A DNA stretch of 64,000 nt from Hydractinia symbiolongicarpus. Its lineage: Eukaryota > Cnidaria > Hydrozoa > Anthoathecata > Hydractiniidae. The stretch spans positions 930,001 through 994,000 of the forward strand of contig NC_079878.1 of the NCBI RefSeq assembly GCF_029227915.1, in the 5' to 3' direction. Made by a program: the position numbers and the translations under genes. Shown here piece by piece: positions 35,420-50,400 of the stretch; positions within the stretch are counted from its first letter, which is position 1, and every line of letters begins with the position of its first letter. A model generated the notes under the pieces. The model searched no databases. It worked only from the letters and a program-made list of their open reading frames with translations, and was not told where the DNA came from.

Positions 35420-38400
35420 ATGAGTTGGGCACAGGACGAATGGAAGAATAACCTGCCCCACAATGCTTTGCTAAAAATTGATGGATTAGAAAGATGTGTT
35501 GAACAGTTGAAAAAAGACCAACAACAGAAAAAATTTCAGGTAGAATCACTTGAAGCTGCGTTCGAAAATCAAAAGAAAAAAACTGAGGAGCAGAAGTCGC
35601 AAGTAGCTATATGTAGGAAAGATGTGCAAAATTTAGAAGAACAATGCCGAACAAGTGAGGCAAATAGAGAAAAGGTTAGTATTATTTTCGAATTAAAAGA
35701 AAAATATTAGGCAGTTTTGGGTACATTACTTTGTCACAAGGAACTTGTATAAAAAATAAAGAACTATTTCGGTAGCTTAGATATATCAAGCAAGTATTTT
35801 TTTTAGAAATAACTAATAGAAGCTATAATAAAATTCTAACAAAAAACACAGATAAGCATGATATAAACACAACATCCACCCTTAAAGTCAACATTGTTAT
35901 CACTTACTTACTTGCACTCACACTTACGTACTAAACATTGTTAAATTAGTGAATCGTTCGGAAAATCAGGGGACAATCTTGGAAAGTGGTAGGAAAATTG
36001 CTGATAGAAAGACCTTTCAATATTGCACAAGTCTGAACAGAATAAATGAATATGAGTGGAACTTATTAAGGAATTAACAATTTTACAAGTAATGTCCCTT
36101 AGTCATATGATGCAAGGTTTTAATCATCTGTGTTTTATTTTCTAGGCTATATATGAGTTGGATGCTAAAAGGGCGCAATTAAGTTGCTTAGAAGGACAGT
36201 TAACAAAATACAAGCAGAATTTAGAAAAGGAAGTATCCAAGGCAAGTAAATTACAAGTAGAACTGGAACGAGAAGTGTTACAAAGAAATAAAGTTGTTGA
36301 TCAATTGCAGCAGAAAGACAACGGTACTATTTTTTATTAATGGAATAAATCTTTTTTATTCTTTAGTAAAACAATTCAATTTTATAAAAAAGTCTTCATT
36401 TCAAGATTTGCACCCAAGTTAGAAATTGCATGCTTTCCATGTCACCTAACCACCACTTCACCTTTTTCTTGACATCCTCGATTTTTGTGTTTGCAAGTTG
36501 CACTTTTCAGTAATTTAAATTTTCTAACAACTCCTAAATTTTTGTATGTGTTTTTTCCCCTTTATTGAAAAAAACAAAAAACCTCCTAAATTCTCCTAAA
36601 TATCCTAAAAAAAATGAGTTGCACTCATTGCAACAAGGAACCATGAAATGTTTGTGGAAATGAGAGCAATGTCAGAAATCTAAGGATTGTTGTATTGTGT
36701 CTACATAAGACTCAGAAAATGTCATGCTTAGCCTGGAAATGATGTATGTAGACTGGAATTTTTAATTACACAAAGTAAAATGAATGAATCAAGACATGAT
36801 TTGCTTTTCAAAGAATAAACACAATCAATTCTGTTTGACTGATTAAAAAAGGCATTTTTTGATAATGATTTCTTTTCAGTAAATTTAAAAAATAAAGAAA
36901 TAAAATTAAACATGCTCACGATTTGTTGTTGATTTTATCCTGCTGAAATCCACTAAAAAAGGACATCATCATCATCATCATTCTCGGCTTAACGTCCGTT
37001 TTCCATGCTAGCATGGGTTGGACGGGGTATATTAATGACCCTCTTCCAATAAACGGTCAAGATCTTCCTGATTCACTGCCCATGTCTTACTACTGTACAA
37101 CATAACACTTCTTACACAAGTCTCAAACAATCTACCTTTTAACTCAATTGACAAGACTCTGTTGGTCAACAAAGGAAGTAACTCTCTGAACTTTTTCCCA
37201 GCAGAACCTATCCTGCAAGTAAGACTTCTTCCAACACCCTTTTCACTGCCCAACATATCACCTAAGTAACAGAAGTTCTCAACTATCTCTAACGAACCAC
37301 TGTTGTACATCATTGAATCTGGAAATACTTCATTCTCTATAATCTCACCCTTGCACACATTGGAAATAAATCAGTATATCAATGTGGGGATCATTCTAAA
37401 CTAGTTTATATGTCACATGTAATTTCCTGATGAAGGTATAATAGTAGATAAAGGTCTACGGTGAGTAAAGACTAAAATGAGACTGTACCTACCTGATAAC
37501 AGTTGATATTCAGTAACAAATGTTTCGGCTTATCAGGTTTCAAATAACTATAGCTAAGATATATAAAAGCTATATATCCAAATAATATACCATCATTTCA
37601 AAAAATGAATCTATTAACACATGTCACTTGTTTTTTTTGTTCATTTTATAGATTTACAAAAACTTCAACAACGTCTTAAGTTAAGTAGTTCTGACGATGT
37701 TTTCTCATCTGACAAAGAAACAACTTCAAAGGTAAGTTTATTAAGATGTTTATTGGATGAGATAATATTCATATGCTTGAATACCAGGTTCTAATGGTAA
37801 TTACTATATAACCATGATTACGTTCTCACAATTTTAGATGGCAGGAGAAGTTGTGGATACACTTATCTCCTTTGATGAGCCAATGGCTCCTCCACCAAGC
37901 ACATTAGGTCATCCATCTGGCAATCTTCTAGATTGTAGCATAGCTACACCCATCAAAAATAACAAAAACAGCAGCACAGGCTCTCAGCACTGTACGTTTG
38001 ATATATTTGGTGGAGATGTTGAGATGAAGTCTGGATCAACTGGTGCAGTGAACAACAATGATTCCACAGACTGGAAGACGAAATGTACTGACCTTCAAAC
38101 GAAATTGAAATCTTTAGAATTCGAGATATCGTCTGAACAGAGCAAGTGCAAAGATGTGACTTTGAAATTTGAAAATTTAAAAGCAGAGCTGAATTCGAAA
38201 ACAAGTGAATGTCTTAAGGCTGAAAACGAAGTTATCAAGGTAAGAATCTGTTTGGTTTGCTGGATTCATGATAAAACAGGACTTAGTTAATGGCGAATTG
38301 ATCTAATCTAAACTTTGCACCTACAGAGAGAGCATCTTGGCTTGCATGCACCATTTTATACATTTGTTTTATGTACTTTTCTTTCCTTTCTTTTTATTTA

Positions 38401-41400
38401 TTTTTTATTTTTTTTATAATATTACAAAACTAAAAAACTTAATAAAGAAATATCAAATAAATCACGGAAAAAGAGTGTGGCTTTAAAAATTCTATTAAAA
38501 ACATGGTGTAAAACAACACGTGATTTATGAAGCCCTTTCATATTTTTTTGACATTTTATTATATCACAACTTTGTCTTTTTAGGTTTAGATCCACGTCTA
38601 TTATAAGTATAGGTTCCTTACACTTCACATGAATCAGGGTGTCTGCCAGACTTTGAAAACGTTGAAGGCAGAATAAGAGAGCTTAAAAAACCTATATTTT
38701 TCATTTTACAGGGAACCTTATAGTTTTGAAATATCAATAGTGTTAAAATATTTCTGTTTAGTAATGAAACATTGCCTCGTAGTAAGATATGGCTGCAAAA
38801 TAATCAACTTCCCATAGGTTTTAATGTTTGGTACTCCAACCTTTTGTTAGTTTTCGCATTACTTTAGTGCATACCTATAATGTAGGTATTTTCTGTAATC
38901 ACTTTAAAATTGAAAAAAAAATTGCTGATGTACAGTTTCTGGTTTTGCTACCTACTATTATTAGCTTCTTTTTATCTGTTTTGTTTGTGATCTTTGTTAA
39001 TAGCTCACAGCTTCTGTTGACGAGAAGGACAACAAAGTTTTACAACTTGATCAAAGTATAAAGCAACTTCAACAGCAATATGAATGCGAACGACACAACA
39101 CACAAGCTGCAATGAAAGCACAAGATGAGAGAATAAAAGAACAAGAAAAAAATATGAGGTTTGTTTTGCCTTATAACTTTAAAAACAGAATAGAAGTGCA
39201 TTTATATGAGTTCCCTCGTTGCTTATATAGTAAGGTGCACGAAAAAATGAGCACCTAGAAAATATTTTTACCTAGTGTTTACCCCTCATACCGTTCTTTT
39301 TTTTATTGAAATAAAGCTGTACTTTGCATTTTATCAGGGATAAACGCTGAGTAAATTTTGTTTTGTTTTGTACCAAACCTCTTTTCAGAATTGTTGGAAA
39401 ATTTAAGTAATTTATTTCAGGGAAGAATTGGCGCGTGATCAAAAATTAGCTGAAGACCAAGTTAAGGAGATGCAGAAAAGTTTAGTAGAAGTTGAGAAGA
39501 AATATAACGAGTCTCTGCGCGAGTATAAAACGTTGGAACGTAATCTCTTTCAAGCTAACCACGAGAAAGAAAGTCTAGTTCATACCGTGGAAGAATTGAA
39601 ACAAGAAGTGCCTCGCTTGAAATCTGAGCACCAGCACGTGTTGGCAGAAGTGAAAAGGGACCTGGAAGAGGCTCATAAGAAACAGATAGCTTCTTTTGAA
39701 ATTAGGCTTCAAGAGAAGCAGAGAGATAACGCAGTAATGGCGGACGAATACAATAAAGTTAAAAATGAAATATCTTTGTTGAACAAAGCATTAGCAGAGA
39801 TCAATGATAAATACATGAAAGCCATAGATGAGAAAAATAATGCGGAAAAGAGAGTAGCTCAGTTGAGCTTAGCTATGGAGGAGCTCAATCAAACATCCGT
39901 AGCAAAGCTGAAAGAAGTAGAAAAACAGCTGTCTGAGAAGCTGAAGGAAAAGGAGGAACACAATAGCTCGTTATCGAAATCAGTTCAAGAACACCTACAG
40001 AAGCTTGAGGAGTACCGTAAAGAAGTTGATGTTAAAAAACAGTCTGCGGAGGAGTACAAATATAAGTACGAGTCCGCAGAAGCGACGTTGAACAAATTGA
40101 AGAAGGAGAAAACCGATGTTGAAAAAGAATATGCTCTCCATATGAAAGATGCTGAAAAAAGAGAATTAGAACTTGTGAAATCTGCAGAAAGGGCCGAACA
40201 CGCCGAAAAGGTGATAAAAGAGCAGCATAATTTATTGCAAGTTCAAGTTGAAAAATCAAACCATGAGCTGTCTGTATTGAAAGAAAAGTTTAACAGCTCG
40301 TCAAACGCTCTCCAAGCGAAAGAGAGGGAATTGTCCTGTTTGGCCGAGCAATGCGAAGCCACCGTGAAAAAGTTGTCTCAGAAAGAAGAACAGCTAAAAG
40401 TTGTGGATGAAACAATCAGGAGGATTACTGAAGAAAGGAATAAGTATCAGAAGGAATTTCAAGAGTTTGAAGGGAGAATTGACAAAAAGAACACCGAAAT
40501 CGAAACCTTATCGACGTGTCTCGACGAAGTGAAAGCAATAGAAAATGAGTTGCAAGGTCGTGTTGGTGAACTGCACCGAGCTGTTGAAGAGAAGACAAGC
40601 AAGCTGGAAGCAGTATTGGTAAAAGAAAAAGAATGGAAGGTTGAACTAAACACGAAGGAAGGTTTGCTTGATGAAATGGGTGAAAAACTCCACAATTTAG
40701 AAGAAGAAAAAAACTCGCTGCTTGAGTTTGCAGAACAAAGGCAACAGGTTGTCACGCAGAGGGATAATCAAGTGCAAAAAATGACTGCTGAATGTGAAGA
40801 TCTATCCCGACGCTTGGAAGAGGAGGCAGAGTTTAAGAAGAGCTTGGAAGCAAAATGTATGGACGTGTCCACGAAATTGGATCAATCCCATCAAGCATTG
40901 CATGATAAATGTATGGAACTCAACAAAATGGAAAAAGAATTCCAAGAACAAGTAAGGCTTCTATTGTTTTTACTTTCTTTAAATTTTAGGCGCAGAACTT
41001 TTGTTTTCATTGAGCTAAATCGTACAATGCGAAGACGTCCATCTTTTTAGAGGTTGTTTGTGCAATGTGAGGTTTTATACAGGCGGGTATTCCGCCGTTT
41101 TGATACCGTTTAAATTTTGCGCTTACGCTCTAAAGCTTTGTAAGGGCTCACACAGCACCAAAAATGGCCTGATGCGCCGTACATACACAAATTTTTGTAT
41201 ATATTCAAACTAAACACCGTAACGGTCAGCAAATTTGTCCACGTCAACTAGAAGTCAAAAAAGAGGTCGTGAGTTCGATCTCCATTTAATGCAGTTGTCA
41301 AAATGTGAGAGAGTTCCATGAACTTTTGCACTTTGTTTACAAAATTTTAAACAATTTGCATTAAACGAATAACAAACAATGTCCATGGTGCGAGATAAAC

Positions 41401-44400
41401 TTTGCAACTTTAACTTACAGTGATATTTTGAATGAATATTTTGCAAATTTTTATGTTCTGACTTTTAGCTGTTTTGTCTCATTTTAAAATAGTTTGGAAA
41501 TAAAAACAATTCGTCCCGTATATCTTACCCAGGTAAACAATGCTAGGGGCGTTTTTTCCCTAAGTAGCTAAACAATGTTTAGGGCTATGTGCAAAAAATT
41601 AATTGTTTATAAAAATAATGAAAATGCTCTACCTCCCTACCAAAAAACATCTTTTATGTAGCTTGTAAGTTTTTCGTTCTAGTATGGAAACGCTAAAGAG
41701 GAAATCCAACTCGTTTTGAAGGAAAAAGAAAATCTTTTTGAAAAAATTCAGTCGCTTGAAGAATCTTTTGATGGTCTCCAGCAAATCAAATTGAGAACGG
41801 AAGCCAACATGTTAATGATGGCGGAGGATCGCGAGAGCTTATTGCAAGAGAAGAACGAGCTGAACACCAAATTTGAAGAAATGCAAAGCGAGGTGACAGA
41901 CGTCACCAATAAATACAGCCAGTTGACCAAACAATATGAAGAACTTTGCTCGCTTATTCAAGTAAAAGAGGAAGAAATTGCAACTTTTAAAGATAATCAA
42001 GTCAAGTTGGAGCAAGAACATCATTTTAAGGAACAAGAACTTAAATCCACCGTGAACGAACTCACCATGAAGAATGAAGAACTAGAAGAAAGTGTCTTAA
42101 CATTAACAAGTGAAAACGAGCAGTTTGAAACAAAGGCTACCACCATTGAAAAGGAATATAACACCATGTCAAGTGAGTTGTCATCTCTTAGTATTGACTA
42201 CGAAAAAATAAAGAGTGAACGAGACCAACTTTCAACAGAGAACCAAACGTTTAATGCTAAACTCGAAGAAAGTTCAGATCTTCTGCAAAGCAAAGACACA
42301 GCTGTGCAAGAATTGACGAAGCAGGTGGAGAGTTTGCGGGATGACATGCAGATGAAGACAAAATCTTATGAAGATCTCATGACAGAACGAAACAACGTGC
42401 AAGCCCAGTTGGAAATTACACAAGACGATCTCAACCAAATCAACGAAGCTCTCTTTCAAAAGCAAGAAGAATTGGACTGTGTGTCTTCAGAGTCGTCAGG
42501 TAAGATTGCAGAGTTGATGACTCGGGTAGAACAGCAAATTGAACAAATACAAGAGCTACGCGAAAGGATTGAATATCTAGAAGAAAAATTAAACGCCTTG
42601 GATAGTTTGATGAAAGAGAAAGAAGAAGAGTTGCGGCGGGCTTCTGAACGTGTTACAAAACTTGAAGAAGAACTGCAAGCATCGTCAGAACATGTCATCA
42701 AGTTGAGCAGCGATAAACGCTATGTTGAAGTGCAACTCAGCACCGCTTGCGGCGAGTTAGAACAAAAGTTGCGTATGATCGACGATCGTGACAATTCGCT
42801 TCTTACTTTGACTGAGGAAATGAAAAAGAACAATGAAGCATATGATAAAGACATGACGTCCAGAGATGAACAAATCAAAAACATGGAATGTAAGATGTCT
42901 TTTGTCGCAAGTGAGCTTCAGCAAGCGAACGACCTGCTTCAAACTAGGGAGGAAGACAACGAAGAGTTACTCGAAAAAGTCGAAGAGCTAATGAAAGAAT
43001 CGGACGAACTAAACGAAAAGTTAGCAGCTGAACAGAAGCTATCTGAAGAACAAAGATGTCTAACGCAGCAACTTGGTGAGAAGCACAAAATGACAGAGGC
43101 AATGTATACTGAGTCCAAGACGTACAGTGAGGAGCTGGAGAAAAAGATACGTGTCGGTGAAAGCAAATTAAGTGAGTTAGAGATTGATATCGATACATTA
43201 AATGATAAAATCGAATCTCTAGTAGTTAACGCTAATAAATTGGAGAGTGATTTAAGTAATAAAACCGAAGAATGCAACTCGCTACAGTCTGATTGTGAAA
43301 ACACTCGATGTCAATTCCAAGAATTAAGCATTGCGATGAAGAGAAAAGATGTTGAATTAAAATCATCTGCGGATGAGATCTTACAGCTTAAAAACGAGAA
43401 GTCATTGGCGGAGTCCATGTTGGCTTCAGCGAACGAAAAGTTCATGCTGACAGAAGAAGAACGGGTAAAATTACTTCAAGAGGCGGAGGAATTAAAACAA
43501 TGTTTAAAAAATACTGAAGCTTCCCTTGAAAACGCGAGAACGCTCCAGTCGGAAGTAAATAACAAAATGCAGGAGGATGCTCTCCATCATCATGATGAAG
43601 TTGAGAAAAAGGAAGATGAAATACGTGAAATGAAAGTACAAATGTCTGCATGCCAGTCTTCTGTTGAAACGCATCTCAATACTATAAACGTAATTAAAAT
43701 CAGATTTGAAGAGGAAAGAACTGCGCATCAAAACGAGGTTACCCGACTCTCAAAAGAAAACGCTGAATTACAGGAACGTTTGAATTATTTGGAAAATCAA
43801 ATAAAAATATTGCAGGAAAGTCTTAGTGAAAAAGAAGAAAGCTTAACTGACATGTTAAACCAGGCTGAAGAAACGGATGAGATACTCATGAAGCTTAGAA
43901 AGGAACATGACAGTGTGTCTAATGAAAAGATTGAAAACGAGGCTCGCCACCAAAAAGAGGTGGAACAATACCAAGACACGTTAAACAAAAAACAAGGCAA
44001 ACTGAAGGCTCTCATGGATAGCAATGATACTTTGCAGAACAAAGTTGTAATGTTCGCTGAGTTAATGGAATCTGTACAAAATAAACTGAAGCAGGAGCAA
44101 GACAGACATACTCAAGACAGCATAAAATGGAGTAAAAAGATGGCGGAACTTGAGGGCGTCTTAAAAGAGAAACACGCGGAAATAGAAACAACCTCTACGG
44201 AATTTGACCAATTGAAGACGAGCCATGGGAAAGAAGTTCATAAGTTGAAGTCGTTTGTCGCAAATTTGACTGACACTTTGAAAGAACGCGATGCACAACA
44301 TGAACAAGTTGTTCAAGGTTTAACAGAACAGTTCGAACAGAAACACCGCGAAATTCAAGAAGAGTTGGAAGTTAAAATCATGCAATATAACTCTCTGCAA

Positions 44401-47400
44401 ACGAACTATGACGAGAATGTGCAAGGGAGTGAAAAATCGTTGCGCGATAAAGAAGTGGTAATCAGTGAACTTAAGGAAGTTCTTTCGGAAAAGGAAAAAA
44501 GTATGGCTGAACTAGGATTGAACCTCAACAACATTCAGCTGCAGTTATCCAATGTGACATGTGAAAAGGAGCACCTTTTCTCAGAGCTTGAGAAATGCAG
44601 CAAAGATTTGCGTGCAGCCATGAGTCAGATTGATGCTGAAGGTTTGACTTTTAAAGAAAGAATGATAGAAGCGGATAAAGCGATAACTTCTCTCGAGTCG
44701 AATCATCAAAGCGAGATAGAAAGGTTTGAAAGTGAAATGGCGAGGTTAAAGGAAAAACAGGATGATTTGCAGGCGGCTAAGGAGATTCTTGAAAGCCGGT
44801 GTCAAAAATTGGAGGAAGAGTTTTCTACGAAGGAGGGAATATTTCAGGAAAGTGAAAGCAAGTCGGAAGCGCTTGGAGCAGCCTTAAAACAGCGAGAGAA
44901 CGAGCTGCAAGAAATGCAAAGTCGACATGCTGAAGAACGTAGTGAATGTGAAAACAAAATGTCTACCTTGCAGGGAAGCCTAAATAACACCCTTCAAAAA
45001 TTGGAGCTAGCTTGCAAAGAACACGAAACCGTGACGCAGAAATATGAATCCTTGGAAAAAGACATGGTTGTGAAGATTAAAGCTCTTGAGTGTTCTGTAT
45101 TTCAAAGTCGGCAGCAAGCCGACCTATTCAAAGCGGATATCGACGCAAAGGAGACTTTAATCTCTGGTTTGAACGAGGAAAGTGAGGAGTTAACCAATAA
45201 GAATCAAGAAATAGAGTCGTGCTATGAAGAACAGTTGAATGATTTAAATGATGCGTTATTGCAAACTGAGAAGAAACTCGAAAAAAAGTGCGAAGAAGTT
45301 GCTGAACTGACCAGTCGAGTCACAAATCTAAAGCAGGAAACATTGTTGTCTTCAACACAATCTGAACAAGAAAGGCAACACATGGAGGCAAACTTTAAGG
45401 AGCTGTTGAGTGAAAAAGAGCAAGTCATCTTGAAAGTAAATGGATTGTTAGAAGAAAAGAAAACATCGTTGTTAGAGAAAAATAAAGTTATAAAACAGCT
45501 TAATGTTGAAGTAGAGGAAAAAGAGGCATGTGCAACTTCACTTCAAGAAAAAATTAAAAACTTAACACAACAGTTCGAAGACGCCGTGACCACGTATGAA
45601 CAGCAGGCGGATGACATTAGGGCTTCGTTAAGTTCTTTTAAAAACGATAATCAGCTGCTTCAAGAGAAAATCGAGGATTTGAAAATTGAAGCACGAAATG
45701 AAAAAGAGACGATTCAGGGTGAACTGAACGCACGTGTAGATTCGTTAAGCTCGGAAAATAGTACGTTGGCAGAAACGATGAAATCCTTAGAACTATGTAT
45801 CAAGGAAAAAAATAATAAAGTCACTGAACTTTTAGAGAAGATTAAAGAAGATAAAAATAAACTTGAAAGTTGTGAAGATTCGATCAAAACTTTGACTGCC
45901 GAAGAATGCAGGTTAAAAGAGAAGAACGAAATTTTGAAGTCAGAAGTCCACACAGGATGCAAAGCGAAGGAAGAATTGGAAATTCAATGTTCGAAGTTGA
46001 CAGATCATCGCATATCTTTACAAGCTGAATTATCGACGACTAAAGAAGAATTGGACAGTGTGAATCTAGCTTTAAAAGCAAAGGATAGTGAAAACACTGA
46101 ATTAAAGGAAAAGTTAAAAGGACTCTACAACCTTAAGTCTGATCTTGACGGAAACCTTCGAGAACAAAGCCGTAAGCTTATTGATTTAGAGACTAGATTT
46201 AGAGATATGATGGAAAAAGTTAGCAAGATAAAGCAAGAAAGAGATGAACTCGTTGAAAAACTCACCAAAAGCGAGGAAAAAAACTTGCAACTCGAAAAAG
46301 ACGCCATTAGCACTCGCGAAAAGTTAGAAAATTGCAAAGAGACGTTGGAGCATGCTGAAAGCGCCTTGGTAGCCACAGAGACGAAATTAAACGAAGTATT
46401 AAGTTTATTACGACAAAGAGATGAAGAATTGAACGATGCGCTGGGAAAACACGAAGAACTGACCTTGCAACTTCAAAACAAAGAAACCGAATGCGTTTCT
46501 AACGTGGAAGATATTCGTAAGCTTCAAGAAAAGATCGAAAAGAATGAAATTATGATCAACGATTGTGAATGCGACAAACGTAGTCTTCAACAACAAGTCG
46601 ACGAATTGCGGGATGAAATCTCGTCAGTGCAGGTCTGCAAGGACGAACTTGCCGTTAATTTAAAAGAGAATATCGAACGCTTCACAAGTGAGAAACTGGA
46701 GTTAGTAAATAAGTTATCTTCTGCTGAAAGTGTGACCGCAGAAGTGAGTGAGGAGTTAGGTGAATGCAAAACAGTTTTGAACGTTTTAAAAGATGACATC
46801 ACTACGTTAACTGAACGTAAAGAAGATTTAAAAAAGCAAAATAAAATTCTCGCTGACAAGTTAAAGGAAGAAGAAAAACGAGCGGAAAAAGCTATTCAAC
46901 ATGGCGACGATTTGTCGATCAAACTAAAAGCGGTTCTAAGCGATAAGGACAGCGCAGTGCAGAGTTTAATCGACGAAAAAGAAAAATTGAAAACTCGAAA
47001 CTGTGAAATCAATGAGTTGTATAAAAATGTGTCGGCGGAAAAAGAAAATCTGAGCAGTCAGCTGGTAAACTTTTCGCGTGAGCAGAACCAAGCTGAAGAA
47101 GTGATCAGTAGCTTAAAGGTAGACAAAGAAGAATTGACTAAAAAGTTAGAAGACACGGAGAAGGTTCTCGAAGAAAGGGCAGCATTACAAGTCGTGTTAA
47201 AAGAAGAGTTGTTGCAGAGTAACTCTTTATGTGAAAGTCTTCAGCGAGAAACTTCAGAGGTTCAGCAAGCCGTTGAGAAGGAATTGAATGAACTAAAAGA
47301 GAACGTCGTAGAAAAAGATGATTGGCTCCGCGAGAAAGACCTTAAGATTGGAAAACTCGAGCAGGACATCGAAACTCTTAGAAAAAAATTGACAGAATCT

Positions 47401-50400
47401 GAGGATGCATTGAGCTACGCTGGAACCATGAAAGAGGAGTTTGCCACGCAGTTAGAGGACACGCAGAAATTGTTGAAAGCTGAACGGAAGGCTAGATGTG
47501 AAGCTGAACAGTTGAGTGAAACTCATCTAGAGACAATCAAAACATTAAAAGAAGAAGTTAGGAAAATTAAAGAATCTTTTGAGTATCTGACCACGGTCAA
47601 GTTGGAAATGAACGAAGAACTTCAGAGTAAATCCACTAAACTTGACAACGCCAAGGAAGAAAAAGAAACTGTTTTAAAACAATTAGAAACTTGTAAGGCA
47701 CGGTTGGATGATTTAGAAAGTAAAACTGTAAGAGAAAAAGAGTTGAATGACCAAGTCCAAAAGGAAAGGGACCATTTCAAGAGCGAGGTAAACAAGCTAA
47801 GAATCTGTTTCGACACGTTAAATGAAGAGAAACACAAGAACGTGGAAAATTTGAACCAAGTAAACATCAAACTACAAGAGATGCAAACCTTGTTAGATGC
47901 TAAACAGAAGGAAGTGCGTAAGATGGAGGAAGCGCTTGGAAATGAGAAAGAAAACAATGTGTGCCACAAAGCGGAGATTTCAAACTTGAATATAAGTCTA
48001 GTAGAAGCGCAGAAATCAGCAGAGAAAGAAAAGCGAAGAGTGAAAAAACTACAACACGATATGGAAAAGAAAGATCTCTCAATTAGTGAACTTGAGCAAC
48101 AACTTAATTCGCTTAACTGTCAACTCGCAACGAAGGAAAACGCGCTCAAAGAAACCGTGGAAAATCTCACGAGAGCCGAAAACACACTCTCTTTAGAGAA
48201 AGAGATGCATACCTCGAAGCAGGCAAAACTAGAAGAAATTAAAAAAAGTCTAATGCGTTCTCGCGCGCTTTCCTCCCAAGAGGATATTACTTCAGATAAT
48301 TCTAACTTAGACGAAACTATTGATTTCAACTCGCAGATACTCAAATTACAAGAGGAGATTGTAAAGGTATGGTTAATTTGTTTTCTTTTTGCATTTCCTG
48401 TTTAAATACTCTTCTCCGGTCTTTTTATAATTTTCTATGGTTAAAATTTTACAACGAATGATAATGCTAACTGAAATGGTAACTGCGAAAAGCAATCGGC
48501 AAATCCTATATATTTTCTTGGTTACTATAAATCTATTAGCAAGTAGAGTAAAAACTAGTGGGCTATACAAAAAAAGGTTTTTACTGTCAATGCATCTTTC
48601 TTAGCTTGAAAAGGACAAAAAGCAGATGGTGGAAGCAGCTGTTGAAGAAGAAAGACTTCGTATAGTTGAAGCATCCAAACAATTTGTTCTCGAGAGAGAA
48701 AAAGAAAACGAGACTCGTAACCAAGATCTTCTCGATGATATCAAGCTAAAAGAAAAGAAGATTACAAATCTTCAAAAAACGATCTCACAAAAAGAGGAGG
48801 AGTGTAAACAGTTCGAGTATATACTGAGCAAGGAAAAAGAAACGTACCAAGAGCTATTGAAAACATCCGAAGAAGAAAAAAACGTGACCAGCGTGACCGC
48901 ACCCGCTGAGCGTTTTAACGGAGATGAAATTAATGAGATGCGAGAAAGGCTGGAGAGGGCTAAATTACAGAATGAAGAGCTAAGAGGAGATTTTGCGAAG
49001 ACGGTAGATGATTACGAAAGAGCTAAGGCAAAGGAAAGTCGCGAGTTTGGTAAACTAAAAGAACAATGTGAAAACTTTAAATCGCTTTGCGAGAAGAAAG
49101 ACGTTGATTTGAAACGTTTAAAAGCTTTGACGATAGAGCCAAGACGAAACGAGAAATTACTGGAAGATTTGCGTGAAAAGTTAATGTCCTCGGATGAGAA
49201 ATATATCACGCTGGAATTCAAAAACGAAGACTTGCAGAATGCGTTAAAAAGCGCAACAAAAAAACACGAAATTGAAATGAGTGGAATCAGTAAAAAATTG
49301 TCTTCCCTAATGAAGGATAACGATCAATTGCGATTAAAACTTGAGGAAACCATGAAAAGGCTTTCCTTGCTTGAAAAGGAAAATTTGATATTAAAAAAAG
49401 ATTTAGCAGCGTATCCGTTTGCAAAAAACAGCATGGTATCGCCTTTAACGAGATCTTTATCTTCTTTGAAAGTGTTGTCAAGCGAAGATGATTCTACAAA
49501 CGATGTCTCTTCCATCCAAACCAACTCTTCCATCCAAACCGACTCGTCGCGAGTGCAATCTCAAGCTAAAGGGATTCTGAAAAAGTCATCTGAGACTCCA
49601 AAACGGAGTATGGAATCTACAGGTTGGTACAGGTGTAAACTTTTTTTATACAACTTTGCTTCCATTCTTTTCACTTAAGAAGAGGGCGGGGTAATTCCAC
49701 TTCAAACTCTTTGATTTTTCGTAGCTAAACTTTTAAAATACTGCTCCGTTGCTAAGCTTCGATTCTGCTAAGATGTTCAGGGATACACTTTGTCAGGAAT
49801 GTGAGAATTTTTTTTTTAAATTGTCAAAATGTCAGAAAAAGTCAAGAATATCAGGAACATTGCGTCAAAGCTATGATGTTTTTTTCAAGTATCAATATTT
49901 TGCTTTATTAATATACTTGTTGTTAAATGTACTTATAGGGTAATCTAAGGTTTCATTCCAATAACGAATGTGTTCTCAAACCAGAACAACTAGAAATATC
50001 AAAAAAAATATCGCTGATTCGCAAACGATTTGTTCTGTGGTTAGAATACTGACCGCGCTGATTGGTTGGTTACTTTCACTTGATCATTATCGGGAAACAT
50101 ATTTCTTGTTTTAAGCAAATAACTGCCGAAATTAAAATTTGAATATTACGCCTAGATTTTAGACTGAAAAAATGAGTAAATTTGAGGCTAAACTCGAAAT
50201 TAACTTTGCAAATTTTCAGTCTGGTCAGTTGCTGACCCAGATCACGTCCTGGAACTTTTACTCGCCTTATTAACCGAACAAAAGTGACATACAAACCAAT
50301 CATTATGAAGCATGATAATGTGCACGTGCTCTTAAATAAGTCGTGTATACTAAAATTTCCTGAACTTTCCCACTATATTTCTTTTATGCCATGTCATATT

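Noticed and set aside
41225-41290. GGTCGTGAGTTCGATCTCC as a tRNA gene in a CENP-F intron
   Set aside because: The B-box is good, but the 5' half does not fold as a tRNA; probably an old SINE head.
41748-48344. Many minus-strand open frames rich in Ser, Phe and Leu
   Set aside because: Complement of the Glu/Lys-rich CENP-F coiled coil, which gives Ser/Phe/Leu-rich antisense frames automatically.
49623-49678. CENP-F ending at the stop after exon 48605-49622 (reading through GTTGGT)
   Set aside because: Splicing at 49622 in phase 1 continues cleanly through three more exons to a basic tail and CaaX box, as expected for CENP-F.
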